A DNA stretch of 64,000 nt from Desertivirga arenae (lineage in GTDB: Bacteria > Bacteroidota > Bacteroidia > Sphingobacteriales > Sphingobacteriaceae). The stretch is from NCBI RefSeq assembly GCF_017355785.1, contig NZ_JAFEWE010000016.1:99229-163228 (forward strand), read 5' to 3'. A model generated the notes under the pieces. It ran no database searches, was not told where the DNA came from, and saw only the letters and a list, made by a program, of their open reading frames with translations. The position numbers were made by a program, and so were the translations under genes. Positions 52,986-62,528 of this stretch are shown piece by piece (the first letter of the stretch is position 1; every line of letters begins with the position of its first letter).

Positions 52986-55900
52986 ATGAATTTTCACGTA
53001 TTTAAGACGTGCCTGCCAGAGGCATGTCCGTCGGGGGGGATAATCAGGGTTATGAAACTCACAGCAGTATTATTATTAGCTTCAATTTTACAGATCAGTG
53101 CTGCTTCCAAAGCGCAGACGATCACCTACTCTCAGAAAACCAGCTCTTTGAAGGAATTCTTTAAAGAAGTAAGAAGGCAAACTGGGTACAATGTAGTATG
53201 GCTGCCAGAAAAATTACATGATCAGCAAAAGTTAAAGATCAATTTAATTGCGACACCTTTAGAGAGGGCCCTCGAGCAGGTGCTTTCTCCTTTATCGCTC
53301 AACTATGAAATTGTTAATCAGACGGTAGTTGTCAAAGAAAAGGAACTGAGCATCATGGAGAAGCTTGAAAAGGTTTTTGCTGCGATAGATGTTGAAGGGA
53401 AAGTGGTAGACGAGAGCAGTCGCCCTCTTGCAGGTGCCTCAGTTTCAATCAAGGGCAAAGGAAAAGCCATTATTACTGACGCAAAGGGCTTTTTCCGTAT
53501 GAAGGGAGTGGATGAAAAGGCTGTTATCGAGGTCTCCTATATCGGTTATAAGACGATGACAATGCCCTTAAAAGGCATTAACGCCCCGCTTTTAATAAAG
53601 CTTCAAAGAGCGGAAGTTAATATGAGCGAGGTAGTGGTTACCGGTACTGGTATTACCCGGAATAGGAACACCTTTACAGGAGCCACCGCAGCATTTTCCG
53701 CCGATCAAATAAAGGCGGTGGGAAATAATAACGTTATACAGAGTTTAAAAACACTGGACCCTTCCTTTATTCTATTGGAAAATAATCTTTCAGGAGCAAA
53801 TCCAAATGTTTTGCCTCAAATACAATTAAGGGGGGGCTCAAGTATTCCTTCGACAACTCTTCGGGATGAGTTTGCTACTGATCCGAATCAGCCCTTATTT
53901 ATCCTTGACGGTTTTGAAACCACTTTACAGACTATTGTCGACCTGGATATTAACAGGATAGGATCGGTGACAATATTAAAGGATGCAGCGTCAACTGCCC
54001 TTTATGGTGCTCGTGCTTCAAATGGAGTAGTGGTTGTGGAAACGATAAGGCCGAAACCTGGTCAGCTTAATCTTAGCTATTCAAATGATGTTCGCTTCGA
54101 GTTGCCGGATCTTTCTGGGTATAATATGATGAACGCGGCGGAAAAGTTGGAGTTTGAGCGTTTGTCTGGACGTTACACCTACTTTACTTCAGGAAGTCCA
54201 GCTAACGAATTATATCTTGAAGAGTTATATAATTCTCATCTTGCCGCTGTAAGGAGAGGAGTAGATACTTACTGGTTAAATGAGCCTGTTCGAAACGGTC
54301 TGACAGAAAACAATTCTATTTTCGCCCAGGGCGGAGATAACTCATTCACCTATGGGGTTGGAGCAAACTACAAAACTCAAAGCGGTGCGATGAAAGGCTC
54401 TGGAAGGGATACCTGGAGCGGTAATATTAACCTAACCTACCGCAAAGGCAAGGTGAATGTTAACAATGTGGTTTATATAAGAGGCTTCAACTCTGCTAAT
54501 TCTCCCTATGGGTCATTCTCCAATTTTGTTAATGCAAACCCTTATTTTGTCAAGGATCCTACCCAACAGTATTTGGAGGTTACCAGGATATCTACAGGGG
54601 CAACATATTATGTAGAAAATCCACTCTACGACGCTTCCTTGCCTAATTTCGACAAAAGCAAGAACCTTGAGGTGCAGAATAATTTTAACCTGACTTATTC
54701 TTTATCACCCAGCATAAATTTAAAGGGAGGTTTCCAGGTTATTAAAGGTGATACAGAGCGCAATATTTTTAAATCTCCGGAAAGTAGCGATTTCCGGGAT
54801 ATTGCCCTGCTTAAAAGAGGAGCGTATACTGAAGAAATAACATCAAATTTATCATATCAGGGGAACCTGCTTCTATCCTATGGCAGGGTAATTAACGGAA
54901 TACATACCCTTAGTGCAAACGCGCGTGCCGAGGTTAACAACCGGGAAAAAAGTTCTTCTGGTTTCGTGGCAGAAGGATTTCCGGAAGGAAGTACCGGAAA
55001 CCCTCGTTTTGCTTATGGTTATGCAGAAGGTGAGGCACCCAGAGGAGGTTCCAGTGTTTACAGGACTCTTAACGGAACTCTTTCTTTGAATTATGCATTT
55101 GATCAAAGATACCTGTTCGATGCTTCATACAGGATAGATGGTTCTACCGCTTTTGGAAGTAATAAGCAATTTTCACCTTACTGGTCGGCCGGCGCGGGAT
55201 GGAATATAAAAAATGAAGCGTTTTTAAAGAAGGCCGGAAATGTTGACAGATTGAAGATCTACGCTAATATTGGCGTAACCGGCAACCAGAATTATGGAGA
55301 TATAACCTCAGTGTCCGTCTATAATTACAATGATGGAGGTATTTATAACCAGTTCGGCCAGGGTTTAACACTTGGAACTTTAGGAAACCCAGATCTCGCG
55401 CCGCAGAAAACCACACAGATAAGTGGAGGAATGGATTACTCATTTTTTCAAAACCGAATAAGTGGGAATTTGAATGTGTACTCTAAAAAAACTGACCCCC
55501 TTGTTGTTGTTGTTGATATGCCTTCGTCAACCGGAATTTATGGTTATCCGCTCAACGCAGGTACGCTCTCTACTCATGGCGCCGAATTTAGAGTGGCTGT
55601 TATGCCTGTTCGAAATATGGCTAAAAATATCCAATGGTCTGTTAATGCGTTTGGAAGTACATTTAAAAGTAGGTACAAGGGATTCGGAAAGCAGTTAGCT
55701 TCTTTGAACAGAGAACAGGAATTAAACAAATCATTGGTAAGATACCTGGATGGGTATAGTCCGAATGATTTATGGGCGGTGAAATCTTTGGGAATTGACC
55801 CTGCTACCGGGCGTGAGCTATTTTTAACAGCTGATGGTCAATATACTTTCGATTATAGTCTCGGAAATGTCCAGGTAGTTGGTAACTCCACTCCAACTTT

Positions 55901-56354
55901 GGAAGGTGTATTTGGGACTTCGCTTACCTATAAAGGATGGAACATGGCAGTGAATCTAAGATATAGCCTGGGTGCAGATATATTCAATTCTGCATTATTC
56001 AATAAAGTTGAGAATATAAGTTATACAGATATAACTTTTAATCAGGACAAGAGAGCCCTCTATGAACGTTGGAAGCAACCTGGGGACAATGCCCGTTTTA
56101 AGGCCATTTCTCAAACCAGTGTTACTGAAATGTCTTCCCGTTTTGTGCAAGAGGAGAACTTAATTACAGGGGAATCAATAAGCTTAGGTTATACATTCAT
56201 TAATTCTCCCTTCGTCCGGAGAATGGGAATGAAAAGTTTGAATTTCTCTGCAATTACGAACGACATATTCCGGGCATCAACGGTAAAACGTGAACGAGGA
56301 ATTGATTATCCATTTGCAAACACCATCTCTTTTAGTTTAAGGTCATCATTTTAA
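52986..56354 (+). CDS. SusC-like TonB-dependent transporter with N-terminal STN domain
   Basis: A 1122-residue outer-membrane receptor. A long N-terminal leader precedes the hydrophobic signal core (about 25-42, ending SKAQ). The STN signalling domain (about 50-112) includes RRQTGYNVVWLPEK. A carboxypeptidase-regulatory-like domain (135-208) has VEGKVVDESSRPLAGASV. The plug has SEVVVTGTGITR and SVTILKDAASTALYGARASNGVV, typical of SusC, and the barrel ends in FSLRSSF. The STN domain pairs with the upstream FecR and ECF sigma. Its ligand is unknown, and no glycosidase gene follows, only peptidase- and redoxin-type genes. Confidence 0.95.
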   Translation: MNFHVFKTCLPEACPSGGIIRVMKLTAVLLLASILQISAASKAQTITYSQKTSSLKEFFKEVRRQTGYNVVWLPEKLHDQQKLKINLIATPLERALEQVLSPLSLNYEIVNQTVVVKEKELSIMEKLEKVFAAIDVEGKVVDESSRPLAGASVSIKGKGKAIITDAKGFFRMKGVDEKAVIEVSYIGYKTMTMPLKGINAPLLIKLQRAEVNMSEVVVTGTGITRNRNTFTGATAAFSADQIKAVGNNNVIQSLKTLDPSFILLENNLSGANPNVLPQIQLRGGSSIPSTTLRDEFATDPNQPLFILDGFETTLQTIVDLDINRIGSVTILKDAASTALYGARASNGVVVVETIRPKPGQLNLSYSNDVRFELPDLSGYNMMNAAEKLEFERLSGRYTYFTSGSPANELYLEELYNSHLAAVRRGVDTYWLNEPVRNGLTENNSIFAQGGDNSFTYGVGANYKTQSGAMKGSGRDTWSGNINLTYRKGKVNVNNVVYIRGFNSANSPYGSFSNFVNANPYFVKDPTQQYLEVTRISTGATYYVENPLYDASLPNFDKSKNLEVQNNFNLTYSLSPSINLKGGFQVIKGDTERNIFKSPESSDFRDIALLKRGAYTEEITSNLSYQGNLLLSYGRVINGIHTLSANARAEVNNREKSSSGFVAEGFPEGSTGNPRFAYGYAEGEAPRGGSSVYRTLNGTLSLNYAFDQRYLFDASYRIDGSTAFGSNKQFSPYWSAGAGWNIKNEAFLKKAGNVDRLKIYANIGVTGNQNYGDITSVSVYNYNDGGIYNQFGQGLTLGTLGNPDLAPQKTTQISGGMDYSFFQNRISGNLNVYSKKTDPLVVVVDMPSSTGIYGYPLNAGTLSTHGAEFRVAVMPVRNMAKNIQWSVNAFGSTFKSRYKGFGKQLASLNREQELNKSLVRYLDGYSPNDLWAVKSLGIDPATGRELFLTADGQYTFDYSLGNVQVVGNSTPTLEGVFGTSLTYKGWNMAVNLRYSLGADIFNSALFNKVENISYTDITFNQDKRALYERWKQPGDNARFKAISQTSVTEMSSRFVQEENLITGESISLGYTFINSPFVRRMGMKSLNFSAITNDIFRASTVKRERGIDYPFANTISFSLRSSF

Positions 56355-56363
56355 GCGTAGCAT

Positions 56364-57800
56364 ATGAAAAGAGTTTATTTCCGAGTATTACTCGCATTAT
56401 CAATGATTGTCCTGCTTACAAATTGCAGGAAGTTTTTGGACGTTCAACCAGAGGATAAGGTGCTGGAAGAACAAACCTTCACTACACCTAAGGGAATTAA
56501 TATGGTTTTGAATGGTCTTTATCTCGATCTGGCTAAAAATGACCTTTATGGCAATAGGTTAACATTATCTACAGTGGACATCTTAGCTCAGAGGTATGAT
56601 ATTAGTTCACTCCACTCGCAGTACAAAATAGCTACTTACGCATATACTGATTTGACCGTGATGGATTCGTTAGACAAGGTATGGACCAACGCTTATGCCC
56701 TGGTATTGAATACTAATACTTTTCTGGAGAGTTTGGATAAATACCCTGGCGTGCTTAGCCCGGCTGTCGATTCTCTTTATCGCGGGGAGGCAATAGGAAT
56801 GAGGGCAATGTTACATTTTGATATGCTTAGGCTTTATGGCCCTATGTATAACTCGGCTGATTCCACCAAACCATCTATTCCGTATTATCGCAGTTTATCG
56901 AAAGATATAAATCCGTTATTGCCAGCAAACGCAGCTATCGACTCCGTTTTGAGTGATCTTAATATTGCAGAACGCTTACTGGCAAATGATCCCATACGTG
57001 TATCAGGAGTGCAAAGGAAACTCGTTGGGGATGGGAATGATTTTCTTCGTGCCAGGAATTACAGGTTCAATTACTACGCAATTAAAGCTTTGAAAGCCAG
57101 GGTGAACATGTATAGGGGAAACAAACCTGCGGCACTGGCAGCGGCAGTTGAAGTTATTAATGTAAGATGGTTCCCATGGGTTAGCTCGAATAACGTTTTA
57201 GTGAATCAGGGCTCTCCGGATCGGGTGTTTACCACTGAAATGATTTTAGGAGTGCAAAACACAAAACTTTATGACAAGTATGAGGAGTACTTTGCCCCTA
57301 CACTAGCTGATTCCAGAATACTAGCACCTACGCTTACTAAAACAAGTACTGTATTTGAGGCCGACGAGAATGATTTTAGGTACAATTTGAATTGGAAAGT
57401 ACCTACGGATGGCGGTAAAACCTATCGTACCTTTTTCAAATATGCAGATATTGTGCGCAAGGATTCCATCTATCGTTTTACCATTCCATTGATAAAGAAA
57501 AGCGAGATGTACTATATTGCTGCAGAATGTTCTTCTGATCTCAATACTGCAGCTACTTATTTGAATACAGTAAGGAATAACCGTGGCCTTACCAACAGGT
57601 CAATCACCACAACTGCACTTCTGAATACTGAATTACAAAAAGAACATCAGAAGGAGTTTTTCGGAGAAGGACAGCTGTTTTACTATTACAAAAGGCGAAA
57701 TCTAACCAGTATTCCAACAGGAACCTCTGCAGCTTCCGTTTCTATGAACGCCTCGAAATATGGGGTACCACTTCCATTATCAGAAACCCAATACAGATAA
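56364..57800 (+). CDS. RagB/SusD-family outer-membrane lipoprotein
   Basis: A 478-residue surface lipoprotein with a lipobox at LLTNC (Cys21). It has the usual start RKFLDVQPEDKV, tetratricopeptide-like helices including EAIGMRAMLHFDMLRLYGP (about 140-158), and a C-terminal HQKEFFGEGQLFYYYKRRN. It caps the SusC barrel and binds the substrate at the cell surface. It follows susC by nine bases and is in one transcript with it. The binding face cannot be interpreted from sequence. Confidence 0.95.
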   Translation: MKRVYFRVLLALSMIVLLTNCRKFLDVQPEDKVLEEQTFTTPKGINMVLNGLYLDLAKNDLYGNRLTLSTVDILAQRYDISSLHSQYKIATYAYTDLTVMDSLDKVWTNAYALVLNTNTFLESLDKYPGVLSPAVDSLYRGEAIGMRAMLHFDMLRLYGPMYNSADSTKPSIPYYRSLSKDINPLLPANAAIDSVLSDLNIAERLLANDPIRVSGVQRKLVGDGNDFLRARNYRFNYYAIKALKARVNMYRGNKPAALAAAVEVINVRWFPWVSSNNVLVNQGSPDRVFTTEMILGVQNTKLYDKYEEYFAPTLADSRILAPTLTKTSTVFEADENDFRYNLNWKVPTDGGKTYRTFFKYADIVRKDSIYRFTIPLIKKSEMYYIAAECSSDLNTAATYLNTVRNNRGLTNRSITTTALLNTELQKEHQKEFFGEGQLFYYYKRRNLTSIPTGTSAASVSMNASKYGVPLPLSETQYR

Positions 57801-57811
57801 TATTAAAATTT

Positions 57812-58573
57812 ATGAAAAAGTTATTCTTCATCACTACTGCATTGGTACTTGCGATTGCTTTGGTCTCCTGTGAAAAGGATATTATTACTTATCAGGGAAA
57901 GAGTAATATCTATTTCTACGATGCTGGAAAGGTTCCAACTACAGTCGCCACTAACACTGATTCAACTGTTCTGTCCTTTTCATTAGTAAGCAATACTGAT
58001 TCAGTTCAAAAGCTTATTGTTGCTACTAACGGAGCTCCTGCAGAGGTAGACAGACCTTATAAAATTCAGATAGACGAGTCTGCAAGTACGGCAATCAATG
58101 GTGTACACTATGAAATTTTGGATAAGGTTTTCGCCATCGGAAAAGGAAGTGTTCGCGATACTGTAAATATTCGTTTTATCCGGACTAAGGATATGCAAAG
58201 CACTTCATTTAAGTTGTTTTTTGATCTCATAGCAAATGAAAACTTCTCCACGGAAATGAAAGAGAAGGTTGTGAATGCCACCACCGGAAAGAAGATGAGC
58301 TTCCTCAAATACCGTTTCTTCGTAAATGATATTGTAAAGAAACCTGCTCGCTGGTTAGATACCTATTTTGGGACATTTACACGAAAAAAATTATTCCTCA
58401 TCTGTGAAGTATTTGAAATAAGCCCTTCATATCTCGATACATCTATTTCTGTTGCAGAGCTGGTAGCTTATAGCAAAGTAATGCAGCGTTATCTAAACCA
58501 GCAGAAACTGCAGGGGAAAACAGTTTTTGAAGAAGATGGGACAGAAATGACCATGGGAACAAGTGCACAGTAA
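57812..58573 (+). CDS. DUF4843 lipoprotein
   Basis: A 253-residue lipoprotein with a lipobox at ALVSC (Cys20). The region after the cysteine, including YQGKSNIYFYDAGK, and the LSFSLVSNTDSVQKLIV and INGVHYEILDK segments match DUF4843, a beta-rich family found as a companion of SusC/SusD pairs. The family has no assigned function but is likely a surface substrate-binding protein. It lies 11 bases after susD and 21 before the next lipoprotein gene. Confidence 0.87.
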   Translation: MKKLFFITTALVLAIALVSCEKDIITYQGKSNIYFYDAGKVPTTVATNTDSTVLSFSLVSNTDSVQKLIVATNGAPAEVDRPYKIQIDESASTAINGVHYEILDKVFAIGKGSVRDTVNIRFIRTKDMQSTSFKLFFDLIANENFSTEMKEKVVNATTGKKMSFLKYRFFVNDIVKKPARWLDTYFGTFTRKKLFLICEVFEISPSYLDTSISVAELVAYSKVMQRYLNQQKLQGKTVFEEDGTEMTMGTSAQ

Positions 58574-58594
58574 TGACAAATAAATCACGACCGT

Positions 58595-60115
58595 ATGTTA
58601 TTTAAATTTTTGAAAAAGTCATCTTTTGCAGGTCTGATCATGCTGCTTGCTTTTTCTTGCAAGAAGGACCTTGGCAACTATGAATATATTAATTTGAATG
58701 AGCCCACTGCCTTTGTCGGCTTAAACGATACAACCGCCTTTTTTGGGAAGCGCTTCGTAATGAAACCTGAAGTGCTTTTCTCAAAGGATATTTTAAAATC
58801 CGATACTTCCCGTTATTCTTATGAGTGGTCTTATGCAGGCCCAAATGGTTTGGGAGGTTCTGCTTTATATCGAATTTCCAATGCCCGTTACCTGGATATT
58901 AATATGTCGCTTGCAGCTGGTACTTATCCCTTTTATTATGCCGTAACCGATAATGAGTCAGGGGTGAAGTACAGAAAAGAATTTATAATTACGGTAGTGA
59001 ATCAGATCAACGAAGGATGGTTGCTGCTATCGGAAGTGAACGGCACTGCAAGGTTAGACATGCTATCTAAATCAACAACAGGAACCTTTGATGTAATAAA
59101 CGATTTACTCGGTACAACAGTTTCAGGTTTAACACTACAGGGAAAACCGAAATTTCTGTACACCTATAATACCGGTGCTAATACGGGTGTGGGTATAAAT
59201 CTTTCTTATGGAATTTATGTAGGAACAGACGCCTCCACCAATCGCCTTGATCCCGAAACGTTTAAATGGTTGCCAGGTTACAATGTAAAGTTCGAGATAC
59301 TGGATGATTTGCCAGCTAATTTCACCGCAGATTTGGTACGTCAGTCTGGTTCAACAAGGTCATATTTGGTCGGCAATCATAATGCCTATATCTACGAGCG
59401 TGTAACAAATGTTAAATATAGCGTACCTATCAATATTATTGCAGGACAACTTTCCGGTTTCCGTATTGCGCCTTTTGTAGCTAATAATTATACCAGCAGT
59501 ACTGCTGCCGCTATCCTGTACGATATAGACAATAAGCGTTTTGTTAAACATACCGGGACAAATTCAACATCCAGTATAATACCCGACCCTTCCGGAAAAC
59601 TATTTAGCTATACAACAGGCCTTGATCTGTTATACATGACCTGGGTTCCTTTCAATGGTGGGGAAGTATTCAGTATTTTAAAAGATCCGGTAAATGCAAA
59701 GCGGTATTTAGCTCGCTTCAATCCTATAAGTAACGCCCAGTCCTACTATGCCGAAATTCTCGCGACAGATTTCGCTAACGCAGAACAATATGCTGTTAGT
59801 CCAACACTAGGTTATGTTTTTTACTCCGTCGGAGCTAAGGTTTACGAGTACGATATGTCAACTAAAGTTACCAAGTTGATGCTGGACAAAGGGACTGAAA
59901 AGGTAAGCCTTATCAAATTCAACGAATTTCTAAATTCCACCAAATATACCGATGGCACAAAGCTGATTGTGTGTAGTTACGACCCATTAAAGCCGGAGGG
60001 AACAAACGGAAAAATGGAGCTATACACCGTGCCTACTATTCAGGGAGACCTTGTTTTAACTAATTCCTACTCAGGATTCGGAAAGGTTCAAAGCATCAAT
60101 TACAGGGAAAGATAG
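58595..60115 (+). CDS. PKD-like family lipoprotein
   Basis: A 506-residue lipoprotein with a lipobox at LLAFSC (Cys22). The N-terminal part (about 35-135) has the PKD-like beta-sandwich pattern, with YSYEWSYAGPNGLGG and TYPFYYAVTDNESGVKYRKEFIITVV. The remainder is beta-rich, from INEGWLLLSEVNGTARLDML onward, and looks like a propeller. Such proteins accompany SusCD and DUF4843 genes and are thought to be surface-exposed. No catalytic motif is visible, so a binding role is more likely than an enzymatic one. Confidence 0.82.
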   Translation: MLFKFLKKSSFAGLIMLLAFSCKKDLGNYEYINLNEPTAFVGLNDTTAFFGKRFVMKPEVLFSKDILKSDTSRYSYEWSYAGPNGLGGSALYRISNARYLDINMSLAAGTYPFYYAVTDNESGVKYRKEFIITVVNQINEGWLLLSEVNGTARLDMLSKSTTGTFDVINDLLGTTVSGLTLQGKPKFLYTYNTGANTGVGINLSYGIYVGTDASTNRLDPETFKWLPGYNVKFEILDDLPANFTADLVRQSGSTRSYLVGNHNAYIYERVTNVKYSVPINIIAGQLSGFRIAPFVANNYTSSTAAAILYDIDNKRFVKHTGTNSTSSIIPDPSGKLFSYTTGLDLLYMTWVPFNGGEVFSILKDPVNAKRYLARFNPISNAQSYYAEILATDFANAEQYAVSPTLGYVFYSVGAKVYEYDMSTKVTKLMLDKGTEKVSLIKFNEFLNSTKYTDGTKLIVCSYDPLKPEGTNGKMELYTVPTIQGDLVLTNSYSGFGKVQSINYRER

Positions 60116-60220
60116 AAAATAATTAACACATAATTCATAGAAGAGCGATACTGGCGGCAGGTAGAATACCTGCTGCAGGTCCTCGCTTTGCCAAAAAATT
60201 CAACACTAATAAAATCTAAC

Positions 60221-61600
60221 ATGAAATTAAAAACACTCCTAAGTCTGTTGTTACTAACAGCAGGTTTAAGTACAATGGCCCAAAAAGCTGCAGTGCAGGT
60301 TCAGGGAATTCTGAAACGTAAACCTGCTACGGTAAAACTTTTCAAAGTATCAGAAGGAAAAACCATTGAGATTGCCAGCAGTACTCCTGAAAAAGAAGGC
60401 AAGTTCGGATTCCTTTTCTATCCCGAATATGAGGGCTTATATCTTATTGGTACAGGCAATACGCTTACTGCAGTAGACAACTACAAGTTTTATTTCAAAG
60501 GAGGGGAGAAGCTATCCATTGCTTTAACTGACTCCACTTATCAACTAACAGGAAAAGAGAATTCGAAAGAAAACGTGGTTCTTAGTCAGTGGTTCAACTT
60601 AACTCAGCCACTTTATTCACGGGCTGTAAATTTCACCCGGATCAATAGTACGTATGTCGACTATTTTCCACGTCAGGAAGAGGTCGTAGCGAAATCAAAG
60701 ACCTTCCTTAGCGGTAAATCTACCGGAAATACCCGTTTTGATAAAACAATAAAGGATATTATGCAAATGGATCTGGCTATGTACGCCACAGCCTTCCTTT
60801 TCACGCCTCGAACAGCTCATCCGGCCGACGAAGAATTAAGTAGTTTTTACAGCAGCATAAAGGCCGATGATTTCGGAACAAAAGCTTCAAAAGTTTACCA
60901 ATATCCATGGGGATACAGGACTCTTAATTCAGTTATTCAGTTGAATATGCGTCAGGACGGGAAGAAGTACAAGTCGGGACTTGAAGGAACCGATATTTTC
61001 CTCTCTTATGTTAAAAACGATACCCTAAAAGGGGACGTCGTCCTAGAGCAGGCGAGTAGATATAAAGGCTATACCGATTACGAGGAACTGATGAAGAAGT
61101 ATGGCAGCCTTATGCTTACTGAGAGTCAGAAACAGCGTGATAAGGATATTATGTATTCACTTGTTTCCTATGCTCCCGGTTCTAAAGCTTTCAATTTCTC
61201 TTATCCTGATACAGAGGGGAAGAAGGTTAGCTTAGCTGACCTGAAGGGGAAGGTGGTTTTGGTTGACGTCTGGGCAACATGGTGCGGCCCTTGCAAAAAG
61301 GAAATTCCTGCTTTGCAACAACTTGAAGAAGAGATGAAAGGAAAAGATGTTGAGTTTGTAAGCATCTCTGTGGATGTAGAAAAGGATAAAGAGAAATGGA
61401 TGAAGATGGTAAAGGATGAGAAGTTAGGGGGGACCCAATTATTCGCTTCTGGTTGGTCTGATATTACAAAGCATTATAAGATCAATGCTATTCCACGTTT
61501 CCTGGTCTTTGATAAAGAAGGAAAGATCGTAACAGTAGATTCTCCACGTCCTTCTGATCCTAAATTAAAAGCATTATTAGAAAAAACTCTAGCTAACTAA
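60221..61600 (+). CDS. TlpA-family thiol:disulfide oxidoreductase with N-terminal accessory domain
   Basis: A 459-residue exported protein (signal peptide 1-20, ending TMAQ). Residues 21-110 look like the beta-rich DUF4369-type domain, and a helical middle follows (about 115-315). A TlpA/AhpC-TSA thioredoxin domain occupies 320-459 with Cys355 and Cys358 in WATWCGPCKKE and the cis-proline region INAIPRFLVFD. It reduces or isomerises disulfides in the periplasm. I chose the ATG at 60221 instead of the TTG at 60188. Its stop and the start of the protease gene overlap by one base. Confidence 0.9.
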   Translation: MKLKTLLSLLLLTAGLSTMAQKAAVQVQGILKRKPATVKLFKVSEGKTIEIASSTPEKEGKFGFLFYPEYEGLYLIGTGNTLTAVDNYKFYFKGGEKLSIALTDSTYQLTGKENSKENVVLSQWFNLTQPLYSRAVNFTRINSTYVDYFPRQEEVVAKSKTFLSGKSTGNTRFDKTIKDIMQMDLAMYATAFLFTPRTAHPADEELSSFYSSIKADDFGTKASKVYQYPWGYRTLNSVIQLNMRQDGKKYKSGLEGTDIFLSYVKNDTLKGDVVLEQASRYKGYTDYEELMKKYGSLMLTESQKQRDKDIMYSLVSYAPGSKAFNFSYPDTEGKKVSLADLKGKVVLVDVWATWCGPCKKEIPALQQLEEEMKGKDVEFVSISVDVEKDKEKWMKMVKDEKLGGTQLFASGWSDITKHYKINAIPRFLVFDKEGKIVTVDSPRPSDPKLKALLEKTLAN

Positions 61601-62526
61601 TGTTCGGCATAAACTTAAATGTAGGCTTAATTAGCAGGCTCTTCGTTGTTGCCTGTTATCTGCTAATAGTTCCTGCGCTAAATGGGTACGCCCAGCAGAA
61701 ACCAGTAGCCGAAATTCCCTTTGAGTTAGACGGGGCTTCCATTATCCTTAAAGTAAAAATTAATAGCTACCCACGGGTGTTGAGGCTGCTATTTGACACA
61801 GGGGCTGATGGTATGGCTCTTTCTAAATCCCTTGCCGATTCCATTGGCTTAAAAATCACTAGTCAAAAGCAAGCATCTGTTGTAGGAGGGAGTCTGGAGA
61901 TCTCCATTTCAAGAGGCAATTCTGTCTTCCTTGACTCTTTTGAGTTAAAAAATCAAAGTATTGCGGTGTTTGAAAACATGAGCCGCGAGGCCGACGGTAT
62001 CATTGGAAATAGGATGGCCGCACAGTATATTACGCAGGTCAACTTCGATTCGAAGAAATTATCCTTATACAATTTCTCTGACTATGAGTATCCTAAAGAA
62101 GGTGCAATTATTCCTTTCAAATATTCGGGAGTTTTTATGCTGCCTGGAACTTTGAGCGTTACCCCGGGAAAGACATACTCAGGAAACTTTGTGTTTGATA
62201 CAGGCGCCAATTACGAACTGATCTGTTTCCGGCCCTTTGTCAGGCAGAACCGGCTGTTGGTAGACGGTTTCAAGCCTCAATCGCAGGGCTCTACTACCAG
62301 CATGGGGGTAACTGTTCCTTCATTTACTGGCAAGGCGCAGAGCTTCAGCTTTAGTGGCCTTCCAGAGATAAAGAACTTGAATGTGACCCTTACAGGAGGA
62401 GGAGGAGCTGCCGATCAATGGAATCCTAATGCTGATGGTTCTATCGGTATTAAGATGATCAGTCAATTTAATTTCAGCATCAATGTACCTAAAAGGGAAA
62501 TACACTTGGTTCCCAGAAAACCTTAA
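61600..62526 (+). CDS. exported aspartyl protease-like protein with two DTG motifs
   Basis: A 308-residue protein with a signal peptide (about 10-31, ending GYAQQ). Two catalytic-type motifs are present, Asp66 in LLFDTGADG and Asp200 in FVFDTGANY, each in a half of a pepsin/retropepsin-like fold. ADGIIGNRM at 131-139 corresponds to the hydrophobic-hydrophobic-Gly segment of the fold. Both aspartates suggest a single-chain active enzyme. Bacterial members are poorly studied. It is translationally coupled to the TlpA-like gene (one-base overlap) and lies two bases before a second thioredoxin-like gene. Confidence 0.85.
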   Translation: MFGINLNVGLISRLFVVACYLLIVPALNGYAQQKPVAEIPFELDGASIILKVKINSYPRVLRLLFDTGADGMALSKSLADSIGLKITSQKQASVVGGSLEISISRGNSVFLDSFELKNQSIAVFENMSREADGIIGNRMAAQYITQVNFDSKKLSLYNFSDYEYPKEGAIIPFKYSGVFMLPGTLSVTPGKTYSGNFVFDTGANYELICFRPFVRQNRLLVDGFKPQSQGSTTSMGVTVPSFTGKAQSFSFSGLPEIKNLNVTLTGGGGAADQWNPNADGSIGIKMISQFNFSINVPKREIHLVPRKP

Positions 62527-62528
62527 AT